A stretch of 64,000 bases of DNA from HXMU1420-2 sp040830545. Lineage in GTDB: Bacteria; Pseudomonadota; Alphaproteobacteria; Rhodobacterales; Rhodobacteraceae. This document shows, piece after piece, positions 8,721 through 17,850 of this stretch (positions within the stretch are counted from its first letter, which is position 1; every line of letters starts with the position of its first letter). The DNA lies in the NCBI GenBank assembly GCA_040830545.1, contig JBFOMB010000008.1, positions 1 through 64,000 on the forward strand, given 5' to 3'. Under the pieces are notes generated by a model, which was not told the origin of the DNA, searched no databases, and worked only from the letters and a program-made list of their open reading frames with translations. Made by a program: the position numbers and the translations under genes.

Positions 8721-8930
8721 GCAACCGAGCTATTCAAAAGAGCGTCGGCAGACCCCGGAAAGATAAAGTGCCTGATGGCCAGCTGATTTGCGCCCACCCG
8801 AGGTCAGGCGTTCGCGCGGCTTGTCGTTCTTTCTAAAGTGTGTTGGGCCAAGTCAGGTTCAAGACCTCATCTAGTTCATCGTAGCACTGTTCGCATAGGC
8901 AGACGCGTTCGGTGGAAGGGTGAGGGCAAT

Positions 8931-9800
8931 TTAGTGCAACGCGCTCTGGTGCCGCCGTCTTGACGTTACCGGCCCATCCCCCTGCTGCTCGATCCGGGCA
9001 ATCGCCTCCTTGATCGGTTCGTAAGCCACTGCCATATGGTGTGCGCTCGCGTGGATCAGCGTTTCCGCATCCACAGCCAAAGCAACATGGCCCTTCCAGA
9101 AATACAGATCACCGCGTTCAGCCGGATCATCCTGCGCAAAGGGTTCGCCCAACTGCGCCCCTTGCTGATCACTGTCACCAGGGCATGGCACCCCGCAGGC
9201 GAGATACGCCGCCTGCACCAGACCGGAACAGTCTATGCCAAACGACGAATTGCCGCCCCACAGGTAAGGCGTTCCGAGGAAGCGTTCGGCTACGCCAACC
9301 AGGTCGACCTCTGCCACGGACGCAAGCGAAAGGTGCTGCGGCGGGACAAACATCGTTTCACGGTAAAGCCCGTTGGCCCATTCGACCGCTGCCCACCCCT
9401 CAGCCTCACCAACCACATTCAGGCCCGTGCCAAATGACAAGGGAATCGTACTGCCCATCGCCTTCAGCCCCGGCGTGGATTTGGCATAACTGCGCGGCAC
9501 GCTCACCACATGCGTTGTTTGCGATACCCGTGCGGACAGGCTGTTGACGGCTATCCACCCGACATACCCGTCCCGTTCGGCAAAACCAAAAAACCAATCG
9601 CCCTCACGATCCAGGGTGACAAACACCTCCCCCCGGACCAGTTGACGATCCCGCGCGCCACGCGGGTCGCGACACAGGTCGGCCACCGGGATGATCACCT
9701 GGCAAGGGGTGCCGTCCACAAACTGATCCGCTTCCACCTGCCCGCGCAGAGACTCGTGCGCAACGCGCCCGTTGGATTTGAGAACCCGCCGGTCGCTCAC
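8931..9800 (-). CDS. NlpC/P60 family cysteine peptidase with SH3-like N-terminal region
   Basis: A 289-residue C40 peptidase, probably a gamma-D-glutamyl-L-diamino acid endopeptidase acting on cell-wall peptides. SH3-like segments fill residues 35-160 (LVRGEVFVTLDREGDWFFGF, DGYVGWIAVNSL). The NlpC/P60 domain follows, with Cys191 in FGIDCSGLVQAAYL and His238 in KGHVALAVD; ALIHASAHH follows. No signal peptide is evident, so action on recycled wall peptides in the cytoplasm is likely. The start is GTG at 9800 and overlaps the stop of the aminopeptidase (GTGA), giving a coupled two-gene unit that would degrade peptidoglycan-derived peptides. Confidence 0.9.
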   Translation of the reverse strand: MSDRRVLKSNGRVAHESLRGQVEADQFVDGTPCQVIIPVADLCRDPRGARDRQLVRGEVFVTLDREGDWFFGFAERDGYVGWIAVNSLSARVSQTTHVVSVPRSYAKSTPGLKAMGSTIPLSFGTGLNVVGEAEGWAAVEWANGLYRETMFVPPQHLSLASVAEVDLVGVAERFLGTPYLWGGNSSFGIDCSGLVQAAYLACGVPCPGDSDQQGAQLGEPFAQDDPAERGDLYFWKGHVALAVDAETLIHASAHHMAVAYEPIKEAIARIEQQGDGPVTSRRRHQSALH

Positions 9801-11173
9801 AGCTTCAACAGGTCAGGCAGGGCCGCCAACAGCGCGCGCGTGCCTTGCCCCACACCACCCTTGGGTCGGGCGGGCGCGTCTGCGGGCTGCCAGCCATACA
9901 TGTCGAAATGCATGTACGGCGTCTGCTCCACAAACCTCCGCAGAAACAGGGCCGCTGTAATCGACCCGGCAAAGCCACCCTTGGGCGCGTTGTCCAGATC
10001 GGCAATCCCAGGCTCAATCATCGCCTCGTAAGGGTCATGGAATGGCATTTGCCAGACCGGGTCTGCCACATCCGCCGCTGCTGCATTCAGCGCCACTGCA
10101 TGCCCCGGATTGGTGGTATAAAACGGCGCAAGGTCCGGGCCAACCGCTACCCGCGCCGCGCCCGTCAAAGTGGCCATGGAGATGATGAGGTCCGGGCTAT
10201 CTTCATCCGCCAACGCCAGCGCATCAGCCAGCACCAACCGCCCTTCGGCATCGGTGTTGTTGATCTCAACCGTCAGCCCCTTGCGCGAGGTAAGGATGTC
10301 CTGCGGGCGGAAGGCATTGCCGCTGACCGAGTTTTCCACCGCCGGGATCAGCACGCGCAGGCGCAGCGGCAGGTTCAGCGCCATGATCATATGCGCCAGC
10401 CCCAGCACGGCAGCAGACCCACCCATATCCTTCTTCATCAATCCCATAGAGGCACCGGGCTTCAGGTTCAGCCCGCCCGTGTCGAAACACACGCCCTTGC
10501 CCACCAAGGTCAGCGCCGGGCCACTGTCGCCCCACTGAATGTCGATCAGGCGTGGCGCACGGGTTGATGCGCGACCAACCGTGTGAATCATGGGGAAGTT
10601 GCGGGTCAGCAGATCCTCGCCCGCCGTCACCTCGCAGGATGCGCCATGGCTGCGCGCCAGTTCGCGCGCGGCGGTCTCCAACTCTGCCGGACCCATGTCT
10701 GAGGCGGGCGTGTTGATCAGATCACGGGTTAATGCCTCGCCCACCGCAATGGCCTCCAGCCGGGCGGCGTCCACCCCATCGGGTGCAATCAGTCCCGGCA
10801 TCGGACCTTTGCCCTTGGCATAGCGGTCAAAGCGATACCCCGCCAGCAGCCAGCCCAGCGCCTCTGTCTCCAACGCGGGCCCGCTCAAACCGGACGCGAT
10901 CCGATAGGCTCCAGCAGGCAATTGCGCACCCGCTGCCGCCAGAGCAAACCGGGTACGTGCGCGGTTTGCCTCAGTACCATACCCGGCCAGAGCAACAGAT
11001 CCTTGATCCCCAGGCACCAACAGGGCCTGCCCCACCGCACCGGTAAATCCGTTCTGTTCCACCCAGGCGCGCGTGGCGTCATCGGCCTGATCCTTCCACG
11101 CATCCAACGTATCAGGTGTCAGAACGTGCAGGTCGATGGCATCGCTTGCGGGGTCGGCAAATGTGAGGGGCAT
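9797..11173 (-). CDS. M17 family leucyl aminopeptidase
   Basis: A 458-residue cytosolic aminopeptidase with two metals, releasing N-terminal residues from peptides. The M17 signature NTDAEGRLVLADAL is present, as are VGKGVCFDTGGLNLKPGASM and KKDMGGSA, which carry the metal ligands and catalytic Lys. The frame is open to 11581, but family similarity begins at MPLTFADP, ATG 11173; the extra part is rich in proline and reads through an intergenic repeat. It is coupled to the NlpC/P60 gene downstream, an arrangement that suggests joint recycling of wall peptides. Confidence 0.93.
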   Translation of the reverse strand: MPLTFADPASDAIDLHVLTPDTLDAWKDQADDATRAWVEQNGFTGAVGQALLVPGDQGSVALAGYGTEANRARTRFALAAAGAQLPAGAYRIASGLSGPALETEALGWLLAGYRFDRYAKGKGPMPGLIAPDGVDAARLEAIAVGEALTRDLINTPASDMGPAELETAARELARSHGASCEVTAGEDLLTRNFPMIHTVGRASTRAPRLIDIQWGDSGPALTLVGKGVCFDTGGLNLKPGASMGLMKKDMGGSAAVLGLAHMIMALNLPLRLRVLIPAVENSVSGNAFRPQDILTSRKGLTVEINNTDAEGRLVLADALALADEDSPDLIISMATLTGAARVAVGPDLAPFYTTNPGHAVALNAAAADVADPVWQMPFHDPYEAMIEPGIADLDNAPKGGFAGSITAALFLRRFVEQTPYMHFDMYGWQPADAPARPKGGVGQGTRALLAALPDLLKL

Positions 11174-11254
11174 GGAGACTTTCCGGTGATGACTGGTGCC
11201 CGGAAGCTGCCGGATCGCTCGCCCATGTGCAAGGGCGCACAACCCCACGCCACA

Positions 11255-11295
11255 CGCAACCGCAGTCCCGGGCTTGACCCGGGACCTCGGATCAA
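11255..11295 (+). repeat. Palindromic intergenic repeat, copy 1
   Basis: Contains GTCCCGGG-CTTGA-CCCGGGAC, an 8-bp perfect stem, within a longer conserved string that begins CGCAACCGCA and ends CTCGGATCAA. Nearly identical copies sit at 51441-51482 (inverted) and 55055-55095. The next bases (11301-11330) add a second GC-rich hairpin, AGGCCCCGGC with GCCGGGGCT. It fills most of the 253-bp gap between the aminopeptidase start and the VWA gene stop. Confidence 0.85.
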
Positions 11296-11426
11296 ACACG
11301 AGGCCCCGGCGCGGGGCCGGGGCTGCGGGTGTGACGGACCGATGGAGAGTGTTCGCCCCGGGAGTGGGCCGGGGCACGATCCAGACGTCTTGGGGAGAAG
11401 AAAACAGGACCGTATGCGATGAGCGA

Positions 11427-13421
11427 TCAGCGTGCCGCGAGGCTTTGGGCCAGGCGCATGACCTGCACCGCCTCGGCGCGATAGCCGTAGGGGTCCGCGC
11501 CGCGATTGGCGTTGGCCAGCGCAATCGCCTGATCCCAACCCCAGTCACCCAGATAGCTGTCGTCGCGCAGCAGTTGACCAAACCCGGCCATCGCAGCGGC
11601 CCAGCCGGTGCCTTCCATAGGCGGCAGATCAGCCGTGATCGGCGCCTCGATCAACTGGCTGGTTGATTCCCCTGGCTCCTTGTAGCGCAGGCGCAAGAAA
11701 CCCAGCTCGTCCGAGCCACCTTCCGTAGCCACAGCGCTATAACGCAGCGGATCAGTCAGGCGAGCGTCCGAACCCACCGGTGTGACCTCGTAAATCGCAG
11801 TGACGGATGTGCCTGCCCCGATCTCGCCCGCGTCCACCTTGTCGTTGTTGAAATCCTCGCGACGCAGCGCGCGGGTTTCGTAGCCAATCAACCGGTACTC
11901 CGCGACAGTGGCGGGATTGAACTCGACCTGGATTTTCACGTCTTCTGCAATCGCAAACAACGCGCCGGACAGTTGATCAACCAGCACCTTCTGCGCTTCG
12001 CTCAGCGTGTCGATATAGGCCGCCTGCCCGTTTCCGTTCTGGGCCAGCGCCTGCATTGTTGCATCGTCCAGATTGCCGCGCCCAAAACCCAGAACAGATA
12101 GGTAGGTGCCTGTTTCCCGCTTGTCCGCGATGTAGTCTTTCAGCGCCTGCGGATCAGAGAGGCCCACATTGAAATCCCCGTCCGTGGCCAGGATCACGCG
12201 GCTGACTTCACCCTCTTCGCTCATGCCTTGCGCCACATCATAGGCCTGCTGCAACCCGGCTTGTCCGGCGGTGGAGCCACCTGCCTCCAACCGGTTCAGT
12301 GCGGCCAGGATCGTTTTGCGATCCGACGCCGGGGTCGGCTCCAGTACCTGACCGGCGCTGCCCGCATAGGTGACAATCGCCACCTGATCCTCGGGCCGCA
12401 GTTGCGACAGCATCAAGGTGAAGCTCTGCTTCAACAGGGGCAGCTTGTCCGGGTCTTGCATGGACCCTGACGTGTCGATCAGAAACACAAGGTTCAGCGG
12501 CGGACGGTTCGCCATGGCAGGCAGTTCACCCTGAATGCCGATATGGACCAGCTGCGTGCCAGGGTTCCACGGCGTTTGCATCACGCCGGTGCTGACGCTG
12601 AACGGCATATCCCCGTCAGGCGCGAAATAACCGTAGTTGAAGTAATTGATCATTTCTTCGATCCGCACCGCATCCGTGTGGGGCAACACACCCCGCTGAA
12701 TGGAGTTGCGGGCCAGCGCATAAGACGCCGTGTCCACGTCAATGGAGAAGGTGGAGACCGGATTTTCTGCCGTCACCTGAACCGGGTTCGGATCCTCGTT
12801 GGCATAAGCCTCGGTATTCGCCTCGGGCACGGCGATGCGGTCCTCGGACGGTGCGGCCAGACCCGCAGCGGGCTGTTGCATCCGGCTCAGCGCCGAAGGC
12901 TCAACAGACCGCAATTGAGCGGTCGTCGCGATTTCAGCGGAAGGCGCAGGCGCAGCCTGGGCAAGCGGGGCTTCTTCCTCGGCCAGATAGGTCACACCAC
13001 GATTGCGCGCCGACTCTGTCTTGGCCAACTGATCCGCAATCTCGCCAGCCGACATTTCCACGTCTTTCGGCGCAACCGCCAATTCCGGTGTGCTCCCGGT
13101 CAGCCCCGGCAAGGACGGGCGCGGCAATTGCAACAGGTCGGACCCCGGCCCCAATGTCACAAACGTCACGGCGATCAGCGCCGTTGTTGCGGTCAATCCA
13201 GCGCGTGAAGACAGAACATCAATCATTTTTCCCAATCCTCTCCTGAGCCCCGTTTTCGGGCGTTCAGAAGTAAGACGGCTTTCAGATGTCGATCCTTGGA
13301 GGTCCGCGAAATTTTTTTGCGCCAGCGCCAGATCCTGCGCCCGACGGGCCGGATCAGGTGCCGGAGTCGCGGCGTGCATGGCCGATTTCAGCTCGTCGAG
13401 GGTGTCCAGATCGTCCGTCAT
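11427..13421 (-). CDS. Membrane-anchored VWA-domain protein (YfbK-like), coupled to an ECF sigma factor
   Basis: A 664-residue protein. Residues 1-73 are hydrophilic and probably cytoplasmic, 74-92 form one membrane helix (GLTATTALIAVTFVTLGPG), 110-220 are low-complexity and Ala/Pro-rich, 222-300 match the YfbK N-terminal region (STFSIDVDTASYALARNSI), and a von Willebrand A domain follows with the metal-site DTSGS at 316-320. A DUF3520-like C-terminal part ends the protein. ATG 13421 overlaps the sigma-factor stop (ATGA). Cotranscription with a sigma factor and a short cytoplasmic head before one helix resemble membrane anti-sigma proteins, but no known anti-sigma domain was recognised, so that role is inference. 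The frame extends upstream to 13481 without support. Confidence 0.88.
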   Translation of the reverse strand: MTDDLDTLDELKSAMHAATPAPDPARRAQDLALAQKNFADLQGSTSESRLTSERPKTGLRRGLGKMIDVLSSRAGLTATTALIAVTFVTLGPGSDLLQLPRPSLPGLTGSTPELAVAPKDVEMSAGEIADQLAKTESARNRGVTYLAEEEAPLAQAAPAPSAEIATTAQLRSVEPSALSRMQQPAAGLAAPSEDRIAVPEANTEAYANEDPNPVQVTAENPVSTFSIDVDTASYALARNSIQRGVLPHTDAVRIEEMINYFNYGYFAPDGDMPFSVSTGVMQTPWNPGTQLVHIGIQGELPAMANRPPLNLVFLIDTSGSMQDPDKLPLLKQSFTLMLSQLRPEDQVAIVTYAGSAGQVLEPTPASDRKTILAALNRLEAGGSTAGQAGLQQAYDVAQGMSEEGEVSRVILATDGDFNVGLSDPQALKDYIADKRETGTYLSVLGFGRGNLDDATMQALAQNGNGQAAYIDTLSEAQKVLVDQLSGALFAIAEDVKIQVEFNPATVAEYRLIGYETRALRREDFNNDKVDAGEIGAGTSVTAIYEVTPVGSDARLTDPLRYSAVATEGGSDELGFLRLRYKEPGESTSQLIEAPITADLPPMEGTGWAAAMAGFGQLLRDDSYLGDWGWDQAIALANANRGADPYGYRAEAVQVMRLAQSLAAR

Positions 13422-13960
13422 ACCTGTTCCTCTTCTTCGCGCATCCGGCGCAAATGTTTCTTGGCCTCGGACATGCGCCAACTGATTGTGCCCTCGGACA
13501 CGTCCAGAATTTCAGCCGCCTGCGCATGGGTGACCTCGTCCAGCACCAGCGCCAGCGTATCCCGCAACTGTTCGGGCAGTGACCGCATCGCGGCGGTCAG
13601 CCAGTCGACCTGCGCGGCGGTTTCCGACATCTCGGCCTGACGGGATTTCTCCCAATCGCCCCAGCCCTCCGCCGCGCGGGATCGGGTGGACTGACGCCTG
13701 CGCCGGTCATGGGCCGCATTCACAGCCACACGGTAGAGCCATGTCATGAACCGCGATTCGCCGCGAAACCGGCTGATCTTGGCCGGCAGGGCGGCGCAAA
13801 TGTCCTGCGTCAGATCCTCTGCCTCGGCACGACTGCCGGTCAGACGAAAGCACAGCGCAAACAGCTGATCATATCGCCGCTCCAATAGGGTGGAGAAGGC
13901 AACCGCATCACCGCCCGCGGCGGCCTTGGCGAGGCTTTCATCTGAGGTATCCATGCGCAT
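13418..13960 (-). CDS. ECF-type RNA polymerase sigma factor
   Basis: A sigma-70 family protein of the extracytoplasmic-function class, about 180 residues. Region 2 is visible as ERRYDQLFALCFRLTGSRAE, AEDLTQDICAAL and FMTWLYRVAVNAAHDRRRR, and region 4 as LPEQLRDTLALVLDEV with HTH HAQAAEILDVSEGTISWRM. Candidate starts are GTG 13963, ATG 13960 and ATG 13954, none with a clear Shine-Dalgarno. Its last bases overlap the VWA gene. The upstream gap 13964-14083 holds TGATCC-ATCC-CGGATCA near 14050 but I could not assign a promoter. Confidence 0.92.
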   Translation of the reverse strand: MRMDTSDESLAKAAAGGDAVAFSTLLERRYDQLFALCFRLTGSRAEAEDLTQDICAALPAKISRFRGESRFMTWLYRVAVNAAHDRRRRQSTRSRAAEGWGDWEKSRQAEMSETAAQVDWLTAAMRSLPEQLRDTLALVLDEVTHAQAAEILDVSEGTISWRMSEAKKHLRRMREEEEQV

Positions 13961-14083
13961 CACATGTTGTTTGACGCAGGGCGCAGGTCAATCCTTGGAT
14001 GGATGGGAAAGTTTTTTGGCGCAGCCCACAGACAAAACCCCCGGCCGCTGATCCATCCCGGATCACACAAAATTAAAGATATG

Positions 14084-15357
14084 TCAGCCCATCGCCCGGA
14101 CGCATTTCAGCACTTCCGCCTGATAGGCTTTTGCTCTTTCGTTCAGAATATCAAATCCAAAAAGCGATGTTGGCACGTAGCCAAACCCGATCTGGTGTTC
14201 CGGGTGCCATTGGAAAACCGAACCACCATAACCTGTCCAGCCAAAAAATCCCTCTCGACCAACGTTAAATGCGGTCTGGAATTCATCAAAATCCGGCTGG
14301 TGTGCGTGAAAGGCCGACACACCACCCTGGGTGAAAACAACCTGACTGATGCCCATAATCGCACTGGTTTCGTTGGAATGAAGCGCCTGCCACCCCGCAT
14401 CCCCTAGAATCCGAGTGGCCCCAAAGCTGCCACCGGTCGCCATTACCGACGCCAGTTTGGCCAGACTGCGCGCATTGGAATGTGTATTGGCCGAAGGTGT
14501 TTCACACTTTGCCACCCGGTCTTCGTTAAATACAGCAAGCCCGTGCATGTCCGTGAACGCCGTGGGCTTGATCGCTGCGACCTTTCTGAAAAACGGCATC
14601 AACTTCATGAACTTGCGGCAGAACCCGAAAAACGAAAACTCGATCTTCTTGTCCGCACCTTTCGGTTTCAGGCTTTCCAGCAGCATCTGGCCCAAGCCCA
14701 CCTCGACGCCGAGTTCACGTCGGTCCAGTTCTTCGCCTTTCAATCCGATAAAGCACGCGATCTCCAGAGGCGTGCACAGTTCCTGTCGTACCCACTCACC
14801 TATGGTGCGCCCTTCCGGATCAACGCGCCGAAACACCTCGTTTGCGATCCAACCGCGTGTGAACGTGTGATATTCCCGTTTACCGGTCCCATCCTCGGGA
14901 TACCGCAACGGTTGGTTTTCAATGATTTCACCGATCTTATTCTGCTTGATGTTGTCGGTCAGCAGGTCTTTTGGATCCAGACTGACGGTGAAGGCGGCCA
15001 GCCCCGCTTCGTGCCGCATAAGATCTGGACCGTGACATTTTCTTTGCCTTGCGCACCGAAGGCGGGCCAGTAACTCGCTATGGGTGCTTCATATTGCAGG
15101 AGCCCCTGATCGACCAGGGACGCCAGCGCTATCGCCTCAAGGCTTTTGCCGCTGCTGTATACATTTACCAGCGTATCAGGCATAAACGTCTGATTTCCCG
15201 TCGCCCAAAGATCCACGACCCTTTCGCCCTTGTGATATACGCATAACTGCGTGCTTTGTTCTTGAAGCGACTTCATTTTCAGTTCGTACAGATCACGAAC
15301 CGGTTCAAACCCCGGAGCGACTGTGCCGTGAACTTGGATTTGGCGGGGATTTGACAT
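14084..15357 (-). pseudogene. Class C beta-lactamase/EstB-type serine hydrolase, frameshifted
   Basis: Two overlapping frames together make one serine beta-lactamase-like protein of about 425 residues. The upstream frame (from ATG 15357, or TTG 15366) holds the N terminus with the SxxK nucleophile motif SSGK in VYSSGKSLEAIAL and breaks after ENVTVQ. The downstream frame resumes with LMRHEAGLAAF, the expected DLMRHEAG motif, and runs to 14084 with YHTFTRGWIANEVFRR and GWTGYGGSVFQWHP. Inserting one base at about 15024/15025 (restoring CAG-GAT-CTT on the coding strand) would join them, so this looks like a single-base deletion. By eye the segment is less GC-rich than its neighbours. Either a decaying gene or a sequencing error. 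Confidence 0.85.
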
Positions 15358-15447
15358 CGAACTCAACCAGGCAATTGTTACGTAGTGCTGTGTCTCTGAA
15401 GGTTATCCCAATCTGACGCAAACGAAGCTGTTACGTCGGGTCAGGTT

Positions 15448-15471
15448 GATGGAATATCACACTGTTCCATC
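15448..15471. promoter_or_regulatory. Inverted repeat upstream of the exporter gene
   Basis: GATGGAA (15448-15454), ten-base spacer TATCACACTG, TTCCATC (15465-15471): perfect 7-bp arms in the 225-bp divergent region between the serine hydrolase pseudogene and the MFS gene. It has the form of a repressor site, but no regulator gene is adjacent. Confidence 0.35.
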
Positions 15472-15582
15472 TGGTTAGGTCAGCGGTTCTCCCGCACAAG
15501 AATCGACCAATAGCATAGCACGAAGGGTTGCGTTTCCCGGATACTCGCGCACAAACTACATTGCTGTCTCCAGGCAAATCTT

Positions 15583-16791
15583 ATGTTTCGCCCCGCCACA
15601 ACCCCGCCGCATCTGGCGACTCTTATCATGCTGACCGGAACTTCGGTTCTGTCGCTCAACATGTTCCTGCCCTCGCTCGCCAATATCGCGGACGAGTTTG
15701 GGGTCAGCTACGCGGTAGCCAGCCTGTCGGTCTCGGGCTATCTGGCGGTTACAGCGGTGCTGCAAATCCTGTTGGGGCCGATTGCGGATCGCTACGGGCG
15801 GCGGCCTGTCATGCTGGCGACCATGTTGTTGTTTGCCATCGCGTCTGTTGTGGCCGCGACCGCATCCAATATCACCGTATTTCTGGCCGCGCGGATCGTG
15901 CAGGCGGCGGTGATTGCCGGTTCGGCGCTGGCATCCGCCATCATCACCGACACGTCGGAAAAGACGCGTGCCGCCAGTCTGATGGCCTATGTCAGCATGG
16001 CCATGGCGGTGGCGCCGATGCTGGGGCCGATGTTGGGCGGGGCGCTGGATCAGGCGTTTGGGTGGCGATCCGGCTTCTGGTTTTATGCGGTGGCGGGGTT
16101 TGTCCTGCTATGGCTGACCTGGGTGGATCTGGGTGAAACCAACCCGGCACCAGCGGCGACCTTGGGCAAACAGATCCGCGCCTATTCCGAGCTGTTCGGC
16201 TCGCGCCGGTTCTGGGGGTACTCAGTCTGCGCGGCATTTGGGGTTGGGGTATTCTACATCTTCATTTCCGCCGTGCCCAAGGTGGCGGCAGATGTGTTTG
16301 GCCTGTCGCCCTTCGTGGTTGGGATCGGGATCGGGTCGATCACGCTGGGCTTCTTCTTTGGCAGCTTCCTGAGCGGGCGATACTCCCAGCGCATGGGCAT
16401 CCTGTGGATGGTGTTCGCGGGCCGCATCGTGGCCTTTGTCGGCATCCTGCTGGCGCTTCTGGTTTTGCTGGTGTGGGATGCGCATCCGCTGGTGTTCTTT
16501 GCGGGCGGCATTTGCGGCGGGTTTGGCAACGGTTTGACCATACCGAATGCGCGTGCCGGGGCGTTGGCCATTCGCCCCCATCTGGCGGGCAGTGCCTCGG
16601 GCCTGTCGGGTGCCCTGATCGTGGCAGGCGGGGCAATACTGACACCGCTGCCGGGACTTTTGCTGACGCCGGAAAATGGCGCATGGCTGGCAATGTTGTT
16701 GATGCTGGGGGCCGCAATTGGCGGACTGCTGTCTGCTGTCTACGTGTGGGATGTAGACCGGCGCGAAAGGCACGCACTCGGGCAAGCCTGA
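15583..16791 (+). CDS. Bcr/CflA-family MFS drug exporter
   Basis: A 402-residue 12-helix proton-driven exporter of the Bcr/CflA branch of the major facilitator superfamily, acting in the inner membrane. The DHA1 signature GPIADRYGRRPVML lies between helices 2 and 3, and the opening TLIMLTGTSVLSLNMFLPSL with NIADEFGVSYAVASLSVSGYL is typical of Bcr. Substrate cannot be told from sequence. The Shine-Dalgarno is weak. Its stop (16789-16791) directly abuts the stop of the convergent caspase-like gene at 16792, with no spacer or terminator. Confidence 0.92.
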   Translation: MFRPATTPPHLATLIMLTGTSVLSLNMFLPSLANIADEFGVSYAVASLSVSGYLAVTAVLQILLGPIADRYGRRPVMLATMLLFAIASVVAATASNITVFLAARIVQAAVIAGSALASAIITDTSEKTRAASLMAYVSMAMAVAPMLGPMLGGALDQAFGWRSGFWFYAVAGFVLLWLTWVDLGETNPAPAATLGKQIRAYSELFGSRRFWGYSVCAAFGVGVFYIFISAVPKVAADVFGLSPFVVGIGIGSITLGFFFGSFLSGRYSQRMGILWMVFAGRIVAFVGILLALLVLLVWDAHPLVFFAGGICGGFGNGLTIPNARAGALAIRPHLAGSASGLSGALIVAGGAILTPLPGLLLTPENGAWLAMLLMLGAAIGGLLSAVYVWDVDRRERHALGQA

Positions 16792-17772
16792 TCACCAGTT
16801 GTCTTCCGAGTACCCCAAAGCCATCGCGGCAATTCTCTGCTGATCCGTCAGGTTGTCCCAGCTTTCGTCATCTGATGCGGGCGGGTCGATTTCACCGGCC
16901 CAGGAGGCCGCCGACCATCCCAGCGCCGCCCACGCCGCACGTTGTGGACCAGTCATGTCGGTCCATCCCAGCACATCCCAATTAGCGGCCAAAGAACCGG
17001 CTGCGGGCTGCGCATCGGAGGGGGTTTGTGGCCCGAAAGCGACCGTCCGGGTCAGAGACGAACTTTCCCAAGGCGTCTGCATTCCTCCTGTTTCGGCCAA
17101 GACCGCTCGTCGCACGGATTTGAACATGGCCTCAATGGTCACACCCGGCTGTACCAAAGCATCGGCCAAAGCAGCGGTGTACGGGCTGTTCGCGCCAGCC
17201 CCGTCCAACGCGACCTGTCCCGGCGCGGTCGAATATGCCAGCAGCGTGTCGCGCGGTGCGCCGGTCTGCGCCAATCCGGGGGAAAGTGTTACGCGGCTTC
17301 CAAACGGATTGTCCCGGCAAGCGTCCAAAATCACGATGGAGGCCGCCGGGGCCGCATGGTCAATTTGGTGCAACAACGTGTCCAGATGAAGGCCATCCAC
17401 GCTGATGTCGCTGGCATCGTTGATCCGCGCATCAACCGGCAACAGGTAGTTTGCGCCGGATAGCTGCACTGCATGACCGGCATAGTAGATCACCGCAATG
17501 GCATCAGACCCCGCACGATCCAGCACTTCGCCAAATTCCCGTATAGCCAGCCGCATGCCGCGATAGGGCAGGTCCAGTTCCAGCGTGACGTCAAACTCCA
17601 GTGCGCGCAGCCGCTCGGCAATCAGCCGTGCGTCATTGCCGGGGTTATCCAGGGCCGGGATCGCCTGATAAGCCGCGTTTCCGATCACAAGCGCCACGCG
17701 GTCCGCAGCTATCGCGACCTGTGCGGCCATCAGCAACAGCACTGTGATCATAGAGCGGAGCAGAACGGTCAA
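16792..17772 (-). CDS. Secreted caspase-like (C14) protease with C-terminal Trp-rich repeats
   Basis: A 326-residue peptidase C14-type protein. Residues 1-23 form a signal peptide (hydrophobic VLLLMAAQVAIAA). The caspase p20-like domain starts at RVALVIGNAAYQ; the catalytic dyad is His100 in IYYAGHAVQ and Cys152 in ILDACRDNPF. After about residue 250 the tail holds two copies of a motif: W-x-L...T-x2-Q-R-x-A-x3-LG-[WY]-x4-W, first at NWDVLGWTDMTGPQRAAWAA, then SWDNLTDQQRIAAMALGYSE, ending in W. Orthocaspase-like proteins often carry such accessory ends, but I do not recognise this repeat. It stands alone, facing the MFS gene. Confidence 0.88.
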   Translation of the reverse strand: MTVLLRSMITVLLLMAAQVAIAADRVALVIGNAAYQAIPALDNPGNDARLIAERLRALEFDVTLELDLPYRGMRLAIREFGEVLDRAGSDAIAVIYYAGHAVQLSGANYLLPVDARINDASDISVDGLHLDTLLHQIDHAAPAASIVILDACRDNPFGSRVTLSPGLAQTGAPRDTLLAYSTAPGQVALDGAGANSPYTAALADALVQPGVTIEAMFKSVRRAVLAETGGMQTPWESSSLTRTVAFGPQTPSDAQPAAGSLAANWDVLGWTDMTGPQRAAWAALGWSAASWAGEIDPPASDDESWDNLTDQQRIAAMALGYSEDNW

Positions 17773-17850
17773 AATCGGCCTCTTGGCGGGTCAGAGTTGC
17801 AACACCTTACAGCGTTCTGCCTTTTTCGCCACCTTGACGAAGACCGCCGC

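Noticed and set aside
11301..11426. Possible small gene between aminopeptidase and VWA genes
   Set aside because: Only GC-rich hairpin sequence and read-through frames without start signals were seen.
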